DNA of 50,332 nt from Saprospiraceae bacterium (GTDB lineage Bacteria; Bacteroidota; Bacteroidia; Chitinophagales; Saprospiraceae): positions 1-50,332 of the forward strand of contig JAHDES010000045.1 in the NCBI GenBank assembly GCA_020628645.1, given 5' to 3'. Numbering within the stretch: position 1 is the first letter of the stretch; each line of letters opens with the position of its first letter. The notes under the pieces were generated by a model, which saw only the letters and a program-made list of their open reading frames with translations, made no database searches and was not told where the DNA came from. Position numbers and translations under genes: made by a program. Shown one piece after another: positions 28,475 to 37,869 of the stretch.

Positions 28475-29572
28475 ATGCAAAAACATATTACCATATTAGC
28501 AGGCGATGGCATTGGAAAAGAAGTCACCCAATGGGGAAAGCGCGTATTAGAAGCAGTGGCGGAAGTTTATGGGTTTCAATTTAGTTTTGAAGATCAGTTA
28601 TTGGGTCATAGTGCGATTGAAGCGACAGGAAATCCATTACCTGATGCTACTTTAACAGCTTGTAAAAATGCAGATGCTATTTTATTAGGTGCAGTCGGTC
28701 ATCCAATGTATGATAATGATCCTTCCTTGAAAGTTCGTCCTGAACAAGGCTTATTGAAATTAAGAAAATCACTAGGTCTTTACGCCAACATTCGTCCGAT
28801 CAAGATTTTTGATGAACTTTTAGAAGCTTCTAGTATTAAACCAGAAATTTTAAGAGGTTCAGATATTTTGTTTTTCCGTGAATTAACGGGAGGGATTTAT
28901 TTTGGGCAACCACGGGAACGATCCGAGAATGGATTGACTGCAAGAGATACAAAAATCTATTCTAAATACGAAGTAGAACGCATTGCTCACAAGGCTTTTA
29001 AAGCTGCTCAAACGCGTCGTAAGATTGTTCATTCTGTCGATAAAGCGAATGTGCTGGAAAGTTCAAGATTATGGCGTGAAACCGTTCAAGAAGTGGCAAA
29101 AGATTATCCAGATGTAGAATTAAAACATCTATTTATTGATAATGCGGCGATGCAATTAATTCGTGATCCAAAACAATTTGACGTAGTCGTTACTGGAAAT
29201 ATGTTTGGTGATATTTTGACTGATGAGGCTTCACAAATTGCGGGATCATTAGGGATGTTACCTTCTGCTTCTGTTGGCGATCAAGTGGGATTATATGAAC
29301 CAATTCATGGTTCTGCACCAGATATTGCTGGACAAAATATTGCCAATCCTTTAGCCACTATTTTATCTACGGCTTTGATGTTGGATATTGAATTTGGCCA
29401 ACAAGAAGCTGCAAATGCTATAGTCAATGCAGTAGATGAACTCTTAAAAGATGGTTATCGAACTGGAGATATAAAAGATGGAAACACCCCTTCTAATATG
29501 ATTTTATCTACAGATCAAATGGGGCAAAAAGTTATTCAAAAAATTAAACAAACTGCAATAGTTACTCCCTAA
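28475..29572 (+). CDS. leuB: 3-isopropylmalate dehydrogenase
   Basis: It catalyses NAD-dependent oxidative decarboxylation of 3-isopropylmalate to 2-oxoisocaproate. Motifs: ITILAGDGIGKEVTQW at the start, the substrate region ELTGGIYFGQPR, the catalytic YSKYEVERIA and VDKANVL segments, and NMFGDILTDEASQIAGSLGMLPSAS near the metal site. The NAD-binding GSAPDIAGQNIANP confirms the dehydrogenase. The length of 365 residues is normal. It is the third gene of the leu operon, 27 bases before leuA. Confidence 0.96.
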   Translation: MQKHITILAGDGIGKEVTQWGKRVLEAVAEVYGFQFSFEDQLLGHSAIEATGNPLPDATLTACKNADAILLGAVGHPMYDNDPSLKVRPEQGLLKLRKSLGLYANIRPIKIFDELLEASSIKPEILRGSDILFFRELTGGIYFGQPRERSENGLTARDTKIYSKYEVERIAHKAFKAAQTRRKIVHSVDKANVLESSRLWRETVQEVAKDYPDVELKHLFIDNAAMQLIRDPKQFDVVVTGNMFGDILTDEASQIAGSLGMLPSASVGDQVGLYEPIHGSAPDIAGQNIANPLATILSTALMLDIEFGQQEAANAIVNAVDELLKDGYRTGDIKDGNTPSNMILSTDQMGQKVIQKIKQTAIVTP

Positions 29573-29599
29573 ACCATAGATTATTTAAATATTACTATT

Positions 29600-31150
29600 A
29601 TGAGCGATAAGATATTTATTTTCGATACGACCCTAAGAGACGGAGAACAAGTTCCAGGTTGCCAATTATCCACACCAGAAAAAATTGAAATTGCAAAAGA
29701 GTTAGAATTGTTAGGGGTTGATGTGATTGAAGCTGGTTTTCCAGTTTCTAGTCCTGGTGATTTCCAATCGGTGATGGAGATTTCTAAAGTCATTACCAAT
29801 CCAACGATTTGTGCCTTGACAAGAGCCGTAGAGAATGACATCAAAGTAGCTGCCGAAGCTTTAAGATATGCCAAACATCCTCGAATTCATACGGGAATTG
29901 GTGCTTCTGACTATCATATCAAACATAAATTTAATAGCACTCGTGATAATGTCATTGAGCGTGGTGTTCGAGCCGTAAAGTATGCTAAAAAATTAGTGGA
30001 GGATGTAGAGTTTTTCTGTGAAGACGCTGGTCGTGCTGATAATGAATTTTTAGCCCGTATGGTAGAAGCTGTAATCGCTGCAGGAGCAACAGTTGTAAAT
30101 ATTCCTGATACGACAGGCTATTGTTTGCCCTTAGATTATGGAAATAAGATCAAGTATTTATTTGAGAATGTTTCTAATATTCATAAAGCGGTCATTTCTT
30201 GTCATTGTCACAATGATTTAGGGATGGCTACAGCCAATACAATGGCGGGTATCCAAAATGGTGCACGCCAAGTAGAAGTGACCATTAATGGTATTGGTGA
30301 ACGTGCTGGTAATACCTCTTTGGAAGAAATCGCCATGATTTTACAAACACATAAAGAAATTCCTTATCATTCAAATGTTGATAGCAAACGCATTTATATG
30401 TTGAGTTTATTGGTCTCTAAAATGATGCGAATGCCCGTTCAACCCAACAAAGCTGTGGTTGGTCGAAATGCATTTGCGCATTCTTCAGGTATTCATCAAG
30501 ATGGAGTGATTAAGCATCGAGATAGTTATGAAATTATGGATCCATCGGATATTGGAATACCACAAAATTCTATTATTCTAACCGCCCGTTCTGGACGTGC
30601 AGCTTTGAATTTTCATTTGAAACGCCTTGGTTATAGCCTCAATAAAGAAGAATTGAAGGAGGTTTATGAACGATTTTTAGTCATGGCTGACAAAACAAAG
30701 GATGTAAAAGATGATGATTTGATTATGTTGATGGATGGTGAAGTTAAAGCATCTCCTATAAAAGTAGAATATGTTCAAGTCCTTTGTGGTGATCCAATTC
30801 AAGCTGTCGCCACTGTAGATCTAAAAATAGATGGTGAAATCATTCGTCGTAGTGCAGATGGAAATGGCCCTGTAAATGCAGCTTTTCGTGCGATTGATAA
30901 ATTAGTAGGTGAAAAATTGGAAGTTATTGAGTATCTAGTTCAGTCTATGAACGGAAGCCGAGATACAGGCAAAGTACATTTACGAATTCAAAAAGATGGC
31001 ATTGTGTATCAAGGATTTGGCGTAGATACAGATATTGTGGTAGCTTCTGTGAAAGCTTATGTGGATGCCATTAATAAATTTCCCATAGCTGTATTAAAGC
31101 AAATGGTTCGACCCAGTGAAGCTTCTGCTGCGGTAGTAGCTAATTCATAA
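29600..31150 (+). CDS. leuA: 2-isopropylmalate synthase
   Basis: This is the first committed step of leucine synthesis: acetyl-CoA plus 2-oxoisovalerate to 2-isopropylmalate. The HMGL-like barrel shows [21 protein letters not shown] and the metal-site [29 protein letters not shown] lies in the linker. The C-terminal 130 residues correspond to the LeuA regulatory dimerisation domain that binds leucine, so feedback inhibition is expected. The length is 516 residues. It lies last in the operon although it acts first. No ilv genes are in the window. Confidence 0.95.
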   Translation: MSDKIFIFDTTLRDGEQVPGCQLSTPEKIEIAKELELLGVDVIEAGFPVSSPGDFQSVMEISKVITNPTICALTRAVENDIKVAAEALRYAKHPRIHTGIGASDYHIKHKFNSTRDNVIERGVRAVKYAKKLVEDVEFFCEDAGRADNEFLARMVEAVIAAGATVVNIPDTTGYCLPLDYGNKIKYLFENVSNIHKAVISCHCHNDLGMATANTMAGIQNGARQVEVTINGIGERAGNTSLEEIAMILQTHKEIPYHSNVDSKRIYMLSLLVSKMMRMPVQPNKAVVGRNAFAHSSGIHQDGVIKHRDSYEIMDPSDIGIPQNSIILTARSGRAALNFHLKRLGYSLNKEELKEVYERFLVMADKTKDVKDDDLIMLMDGEVKASPIKVEYVQVLCGDPIQAVATVDLKIDGEIIRRSADGNGPVNAAFRAIDKLVGEKLEVIEYLVQSMNGSRDTGKVHLRIQKDGIVYQGFGVDTDIVVASVKAYVDAINKFPIAVLKQMVRPSEASAAVVANS

Positions 31151-31158
31151 AGTAATAA

Positions 31159-31194
31159 TTTGTCTAAGAATGATAATTTGGAGCACTAGACAAA
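31159..31194 (+). terminator. Possible terminator after leuA
   Basis: TTTGTCTA at 31159-31166 pairs perfectly with TAGACAAA at 31187-31194. A competing stem, AGCACTAG at 31182-31189 with CTAGTGCT at 31208-31215, reaches into the end of the convergent kinase gene. The T-run is poor, so this is a weak terminator call. Confidence 0.35.
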
Positions 31195-31196
31195 AA

Positions 31197-32378
31197 CTAT
31201 TCTTCTTCTAGTGCTTCAAATTCTGACTTAGGTTTTTGGATACTAAATCTAAAAATTGAACCTTCCTTAAAAGAAGTATCTAATTCAATGACTCCTTTAT
31301 GTTCTTCTACAATTTTTTTGCAGATGGAAAGCCCCATTCCTGCTCCTTGATAGGTTTTAGTAGGATTTAATTGTACACCAGGTTCAAATATTCGATCTGC
31401 TTCTTCCGCTTGAATTCCAATACCGCTGTCTTGTAAACAAAATTCCCAATGATTCTTATATTCTTTACAGCTTAAAAGGATTTCTACCAATTGATTTTTT
31501 GATCTAAATTTCAAGGCATTATCTAACAGATGATGAAAGACGAGTTTGAGTTTTTCCCGTTTTCCATATAATTGATCAGGTAAATGTCCAATATAAAAAC
31601 AAGAACTATGTTGTTGTAATTGATCGGATAATTTGATTTTTATAGATTCAAAGAAATCTTTAGTAGTGAAATATTGCGCTTCATCTTTTTGAAGACTTGG
31701 TAATTCTTCTGATAATTTTGAAATAATAGAATTAATATGCCAAATATTATTGGTGATGGATTCCAACTGGGTATCAATTTGATGATTTACACTCATAGGA
31801 ATTGTGCGGTGAACAAATTGAGCTAAATTCCCAATTTTACTCACAGGAGAACGTAAATCATTAATCGCTTGATTTATTTGTTGCGTTAAGCTTGCTAATT
31901 TCTTTTCTACTTCTTGTAACGTATTATTCTTTCGTTGTTCAGCTTGAACTGGACAAGGAAAAATGGTAATAAATAATTTAGGACTATTTTGATAATGAGA
32001 TTTTACAATCTGAGTAATTAATCTAGATGGTGCATTTTCGTTGTTATTTAAGTAATCTAGCTCAAGAATTTCTTCGTTAATTTCACCATTCTTAATTCGA
32101 TTAAAAATAAAAGGCAGCAGTTGAGCCGATTCAAATTTTAATTGTGCAAAGGAAGTTCCTAATAGATTTGCACATTCAATTTTGAATGTACGAATAAAAG
32201 CTGCACTTACTTGTTGGATGATACCATCTAAAGAGGTGATACAACAAATTTGTAAATTACTTTGCATTAAGGTATCCATCAAGTTGGGTTTTAAACTAGA
32301 TGAATTCCTTGAAAAATAACTATTTAATGGTGACAAATTAGATCGACTTGTCATAGGACGTTGATTTTCCTTTCTCAA
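31197..32378 (-). CDS. PAS-domain histidine kinase-like protein with Asn at the H-box
   Basis: It is a soluble protein: an N-terminal polar region, a PAS-like domain (about 35-145), a coiled-coil/DHp segment (about 150-225) and an HATPase_c domain (about 255-390). The ATP site is well kept: N-box HHLLDNALKF, G1 DSGIGIQ, F-box RIFEPG and G2 GAGMGLSICKKIVEEHKG. The H-box reads AINDLRSPVSKIGNL, where family members have HDLRSPL; residue 173 is Asn (codon AAT at 31862-31860), not the phospho-accepting His. No response regulator is adjacent. It converges with leuA, 46 bases between the stops. It is probably a non-phosphorylating or modified signalling protein. Confidence 0.8.
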   Translation of the reverse strand: MRKENQRPMTSRSNLSPLNSYFSRNSSSLKPNLMDTLMQSNLQICCITSLDGIIQQVSAAFIRTFKIECANLLGTSFAQLKFESAQLLPFIFNRIKNGEINEEILELDYLNNNENAPSRLITQIVKSHYQNSPKLFITIFPCPVQAEQRKNNTLQEVEKKLASLTQQINQAINDLRSPVSKIGNLAQFVHRTIPMSVNHQIDTQLESITNNIWHINSIISKLSEELPSLQKDEAQYFTTKDFFESIKIKLSDQLQQHSSCFYIGHLPDQLYGKREKLKLVFHHLLDNALKFRSKNQLVEILLSCKEYKNHWEFCLQDSGIGIQAEEADRIFEPGVQLNPTKTYQGAGMGLSICKKIVEEHKGVIELDTSFKEGSIFRFSIQKPKSEFEALEEE

Positions 32379-32703
32379 AAAGTACTAATGGAATCCTTTC
32401 ACCAAGTTTTTAAAATCATTTGCTGATACTACTTTTACAAAATTCTCTTTGAGGAGTTTTTTGAATAAGAAAAAGTAGTTTTAGTGACAGGATATTCTAT
32501 TTAAACATCTTAAAATTTACAAGAACTATTCCAATTATACCTGTCACAATTAAGATGGAATGTTAAAAGAAATGGATCATGTTCAATTGTGACTTTTCAA
32601 ACATACATAAGCTGCTATGTACTAAGCAATAGAAGATCATCATTAAAAGATTCAATGATGAAAAATTATAAATGTTAAAATTTTTGCTAATGGAAATAGA
32701 ATG
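32379..32703. other. 325-bp intergenic region with competing inverted repeats
   Basis: There is no credible ORF. Three related arms occur: GTGACAGG at 32484-32491, CCTGTCAC at 32540-32547 and AATTGTGAC at 32585-32593. The middle block can pair with the first over 8 bp or, as GTCACAATT (32543-32551), with the third over 9 bp, but not with both. The region is the 5' side of the kinase-like gene and the 3' side of the methyltransferase gene. Confidence 0.5.
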
Positions 32704-33234
32704 TTAAAATCTCATCTGCTTTACAAAATCCCAAAGTACCACACCTGCACAAACAGATACATTTAAGGAGTGTTTTGTACCAAATTGAGGAACTTCGATA
32801 CAATAATCGACTACATCCATAATAGCTTGAGATACTCCTTTTACTTCATTTCCTAAAATTAAAGCATAGCTCAAATCCTTTTGGATGTCAAAATCTTGAA
32901 GCGAAATACTATCTTCTGCTTGTTCAATCGCTATAGTACTATAATTTTCGTTTTTTAATTGTTGGAAAGCAGTAATACTATCTTTGAAATAAACCCATTC
33001 TACAGATTCAGTTGCGCCTATTGCTGTTTTTAAGATTTCGCGATGAGGAGGCGTAGCCGTAATTCCACAAAGGAATATTCGTTCCAGTGCAAAGGCATCT
33101 GCTGTACGAAATGCAGCACCCACATTTAAGGCAGATCGTACATTATCCAAAACAAGTGTAATAGGAGTTTTGGTAGTAGTTTTGTATTCTTCTACCGATA
33201 GACGATTGAGTTCTTTCAGACTTAATTTTCGCAT
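32704..33234 (-). CDS. TrmH/SpoU family RNA 2'-O-methyltransferase
   Basis: This SPOUT-fold SAM-dependent methyltransferase acts on tRNA or rRNA ribose. The motifs are in order: VLDNVRSALNVGAAFRTAD with N31 and R43, LILGNEVKG (about 126-133), and the knot motif IEVPQFGTKHSLNVSVCAGVV (about 147-167). The length of 176 residues fits the short TrmL/TrmH-like class. It starts 4 bases after the pyrG stop and is likely translated from the same mRNA. The target nucleotide cannot be assigned. Confidence 0.88.
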   Translation of the reverse strand: MRKLSLKELNRLSVEEYKTTTKTPITLVLDNVRSALNVGAAFRTADAFALERIFLCGITATPPHREILKTAIGATESVEWVYFKDSITAFQQLKNENYSTIAIEQAEDSISLQDFDIQKDLSYALILGNEVKGVSQAIMDVVDYCIEVPQFGTKHSLNVSVCAGVVLWDFVKQMRF

Positions 33235-33238
33235 TGTT

Positions 33239-34921
<1,683 letters not shown>

Positions 34922-34936
34922 TTAAATTACGGGATA

Positions 34937-34965
34937 CAAAGTTACGAAACTTAAACTATAATCAA
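34937..34965 (-). promoter_or_regulatory. Promoter of pyrG (TTG-N18-TAACTTTG)
   Basis: The minus strand reads TTG at 34965-34963 and TAACTTTG at 34944-34937, separated by 18 bases, one short of the usual 19-21. It lies about 30 bases upstream of the pyrG ATG. Confidence 0.5.
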
Positions 34966-35015
34966 GGTGAAATAATTAGCTATTTTGAAAAAAATGTGGG
35001 CGAATTAGAATTACA

Positions 35016-35049
35016 AAAGGCACAAAAGCTAAACTACTCTTGTGCCTTT
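35016..35049 (-). terminator. Intrinsic terminator after the MauE/DoxX-like gene
   Basis: AAAGGCACAA at 35016-35025 pairs with TTGTGCCTTT at 35040-35049, a 10-bp stem with a 14-base loop. Read on the minus strand it ends in a T-rich tract and separates the membrane protein gene from pyrG. Confidence 0.7.
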
Positions 35050-35073
35050 ATGATATAAAATTTTATTTTGTTT

Positions 35074-36540
35074 TTACTGCATGTATTGCGCTTTTATCGT
35101 CGCATAATCAGGCACTTTTTTATAATGCCATTTCTTGACAATTGCGCCATCTTTCATCAAAATGATCCCTGGATTGGAACGAATAATGGTCTTTAATAGA
35201 ATATCATCTCCAGTATAAAATGGATAGGGCGTTTGTGTGGCATGACGGAAGTCTTCTACCACATCAGGAATACCGTAAATAATCACATCTGTCATAACTC
35301 CCTCTTTTTCTCCAGCAGCAGCTAGTGGATTGACAATATCTTTAAACTTATCTTGATAATCAGCATCCCAGATGATATTTTCACGAGTAGCTTCTTTAGT
35401 TTGAACATCAGCGATGCTTTTTACAATAGTGGTGCTATCTGTACCATCAATTCGTACGGTATCAATAGCATAAGTTGTGTCTTGGTAAGTATATTTATCT
35501 TTTTGAGAATCGTATTTCATTTTTTTAGAAACGATCAAGAAATGATAACCTTCTCTACCTAAAATATCTTCTGTAGCGTCTTCTCCTGATAGATTAGAAA
35601 ATTCAAAATCACTAATTTTCGTTCGAGGAATGATAGGATCGGTTTTGATTTGCTCTAAGTCCCATTCAGCAGTGGGGTAGCTTTTAAATTCTTTCATGTA
35701 TTGTGCAAAAGGAATTTTCACTACTTCTCCACTTGCTTTATTGGTCATTTCATAATGCGTAATCTCAACATTTGTTTGTGCCTCTTCCTCCATTTGTTTA
35801 CGTTCAGCTATGTCTACTCCATTTTTAAAAGGACGAAAATCTTGCCCTGGAATATCCCAATGATAATTGGATAAACAATAAAAGATCAAACCTATGGTAC
35901 TCACTCCTACGATGACATTACGTATCGTAGGCGTGAAAACTTGATGCATTTTTTTGGTAGTAAACAAGAATAAAACTGCTGGGAAAAGCAAGAATACATC
36001 TTTCATAAAAGACGTAAAAGGTTCTAACTTAATAAAATCTCCAAAACATCCACAATCGGTTACTTTCATATTCGTTTCCACCCAGTCGCCCCATTGACCA
36101 AACTGGAAAAAAGTAGCATCTCCCGGCACGTGCCCAGTTAAATAAGTAAATCCTGTTAAAGCCGTAAAAAATGCAACGATCAAAAAGAATAACCAAGCTG
36201 TTAATTTAGGACGATCTCCAATAATGAGCATAATTCCTAGAACAATTTCTAAAATGATCATGACCACAGAAAATAAAACGGTAAAACTCCCCATCAATTC
36301 CCAAAGCCCCGTTAAGGCAGGCATATGAGTGGTGAATTCTGCAAAATACTGCTCCATTTTGTAAGCTGTACCTAATGGATCAACCGCTTTTACCCATCCT
36401 GAAAAGATGAATAAAGCTCCACAAAAATTTTGAAGATAACTTAGTAGCCAATTCTTCGTTTTTTTAAAGACTCCGCCGATAATTCCAGTTAAAACTAAGG
36501 CAGCTATTGCAATATAAATTAATACAGTGGTAAGTGTCAT
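35074..36540 (-). CDS. MauE/DoxX-like membrane protein with extracytoplasmic C-terminal domain
   Basis: Hydrophobic segments lie around 5-22, 33-50, 84-107, 113-135, 175-193 and 205-222. The four-helix core and the conserved VTDCGCFGDFIKLEP with C163 and C165 match the DoxX/MauE family, linked to thiol redox work. The C-terminal 250 residues appear extracytoplasmic and end in SNPGIILMKDGAIVKKWHYKKVPDY, a pattern seen at the end of thioredoxin-like folds but without a CxxC. This resembles the BT_3928-type Bacteroidota proteins. It follows the DUF1599 gene, a common pairing in the phylum. Confidence 0.75.
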   Translation of the reverse strand: MTLTTVLIYIAIAALVLTGIIGGVFKKTKNWLLSYLQNFCGALFIFSGWVKAVDPLGTAYKMEQYFAEFTTHMPALTGLWELMGSFTVLFSVVMIILEIVLGIMLIIGDRPKLTAWLFFLIVAFFTALTGFTYLTGHVPGDATFFQFGQWGDWVETNMKVTDCGCFGDFIKLEPFTSFMKDVFLLFPAVLFLFTTKKMHQVFTPTIRNVIVGVSTIGLIFYCLSNYHWDIPGQDFRPFKNGVDIAERKQMEEEAQTNVEITHYEMTNKASGEVVKIPFAQYMKEFKSYPTAEWDLEQIKTDPIIPRTKISDFEFSNLSGEDATEDILGREGYHFLIVSKKMKYDSQKDKYTYQDTTYAIDTVRIDGTDSTTIVKSIADVQTKEATRENIIWDADYQDKFKDIVNPLAAAGEKEGVMTDVIIYGIPDVVEDFRHATQTPYPFYTGDDILLKTIIRSNPGIILMKDGAIVKKWHYKKVPDYATIKAQYMQ

Positions 36541-36602
36541 TTTATTTAGAATTTACTAGGATTGTCGAATTTATTCGACGAGTTTGTTAAGTTCTAGTAT
36601 GT

Positions 36603-37148
36603 TTAAGAATTCTTTTCGTCTAATTTAATTAATGCAAAAAGGGCATAATTGATAATATCTTGATAATTAGCATCTAATCCTTCCGAGATTAATGTTTTTC
36701 CTTCATTGTCTTCAATTTGTTTTACACGAAGGAGTTTCATTAAGATCAAATCCGTTAAAGAACTAATGCGCATATCACGCCATGCCTCCCCATAATCATG
36801 ATTTTTAGCAATCATTAAATTACGGGTTTCTTTCATTTTGCTCATATAAAGTTCCTCTACTTTTGCCAATTCCATTTCCAGAGGAGCATCTTTTGCCAAA
36901 TCTAATTGAATCAATGCCATCAAACTATAATTCACCAAACCGATATATTCTGAATCAACGTTTTCAGCGATTTTTTGTTCTTTCTTTTCTTCAATAGAAC
37001 GAATTCGACTGGCTTTTATAAACAATTGATCCGTCAGTGAAGAAGGGCGGAGAATCCGCCAAGCTGTACCATAATCCTTGGTCTTTTTCAAGAATATAAT
37101 GCTACAAGCAGCAACTGCTTTATCGTATTGAGCTAATGTTTTTTCCAT
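36603..37148 (-). CDS. DUF1599 family protein
   Basis: It contains two tandem copies of the DUF1599 unit: KTKDYGTAWRILRPSSLTDQ followed by NYSLMALIQLDL, then KNHDYGEAWRDMRISSLTDL followed by NYALFALIKLD. The unit resembles all-alpha nucleotide pyrophosphatase-type repeats but no activity is proven. The longest frame begins at 37193, but the Met at codon 16 (37148) is preferred because MEKTLAQYDKAV is the conserved start and the promoter at 37176-37207 lies upstream of it. It is probably co-transcribed with the MauE/DoxX-like gene 62 bases downstream. Confidence 0.82.
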   Translation of the reverse strand: MEKTLAQYDKAVAACSIIFLKKTKDYGTAWRILRPSSLTDQLFIKASRIRSIEEKKEQKIAENVDSEYIGLVNYSLMALIQLDLAKDAPLEMELAKVEELYMSKMKETRNLMIAKNHDYGEAWRDMRISSLTDLILMKLLRVKQIEDNEGKTLISEGLDANYQDIINYALFALIKLDEKNS

Positions 37149-37175
37149 CGACGCGAATATACAGAAGTAATGGCT

Positions 37176-37207
37176 CAAAATTAAAAATGACATTAAAAAA
37201 GCATCAA
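37176..37207 (-). promoter_or_regulatory. Promoter of the DUF1599 gene (TTG-N21-TAATTTTG)
   Basis: The minus strand has TTG at 37207-37205 and TAATTTTG at 37183-37176 with 21 bases between, a full match to the Bacteroidota consensus. The upstream element overlaps the left arm of an inverted repeat (AAAAAAGCATC at 37195-37205). Confidence 0.55.
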
Positions 37208-37311
37208 TATTTAATACAAGTGCAAGTTGTTCTTCTTTATTGAAAGATACTGTTAATCAATTTTGAAGAAGTTTAAATGAGTTGTTAATACAAAAATTAG
37301 GATGCTTTTTT
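37195..37311. repeat. 11-bp inverted repeat spanning the divergent DUF1599/VOC intergenic region
   Basis: AAAAAAGCATC at 37195-37205 is the exact reverse complement of GATGCTTTTTT at 37301-37311, with 95 bases between. The arms lie in the region between divergently transcribed genes. The pairing may be chance, a dyad operator, or the ends of a small relic element. Confidence 0.4.
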
Positions 37312-37385
37312 TATAAATGAAAATCCTATTATCCTTTTCCTTATGATTTCTGGCAGAATGCTTAACTTGCAACAAAATAATATCT

Positions 37386-37793
37386 ATGCAACAATCTTTT
37401 TTTCAAATGGCATTGGTCGTCAAAGAATATGACGAAGCTATTACTTTTTATACTCAAAAATTGAAGTTTGAATTACTCGAAGATACTCCACTTTCGCCTA
37501 CCAAAAGATGGGTTCGTGTAGCACCTAAAGGAAATTCTGGAGCTTCCATTTTATTAGCTCGTGCCAAAAATAAAGAAGAAGCTAGTCGTATCGGAAATCA
37601 AACGGGTGGGCGGGTCTTTTTATTTATGCATACCGATAATTTAAATCGCGATTATGAACACCTGAAAAAAGAAAATATTCAAATAGTTCGCGAACCTTCT
37701 ACACATGAATATGGGAAAGTACTCGTTTTTGCAGATTTATATGGTAATTTATGGGATTTAATTGAACCTATTTCACCAAATTCACCGTCATAA
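37386..37793 (+). CDS. VOC (glyoxalase/bleomycin resistance-type) family protein
   Basis: This is a single-domain vicinal oxygen chelate protein of 135 residues with two beta-alpha-beta-beta-beta modules. It begins FFQMALVVKEYDEAITFYTQKLKFELLED, and its second half contains VFLFMHTDNLNRDYEHLKKENI and GKVLVFADLYGNLWDLIEP. The final Glu of DLIEP is the usual metal ligand position. Members include glyoxalases, dioxygenases and resistance proteins, so the substrate cannot be named. It is divergent from the DUF1599 gene. Confidence 0.85.
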   Translation: MQQSFFQMALVVKEYDEAITFYTQKLKFELLEDTPLSPTKRWVRVAPKGNSGASILLARAKNKEEASRIGNQTGGRVFLFMHTDNLNRDYEHLKKENIQIVREPSTHEYGKVLVFADLYGNLWDLIEPISPNSPS

Positions 37794-37869
37794 AAATAGT
37801 TACTAATCAAATCAAAAGTTTTTATCATTTATTAACTTTGTGACTATTCTAAAAATATCAAAATAAATT

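Noticed and set aside
32379-32703. Possible small protein gene in the gap upstream of the kinase-like gene
   Set aside because: No frame gives a convincing ORF; inverted repeats are the only structure.
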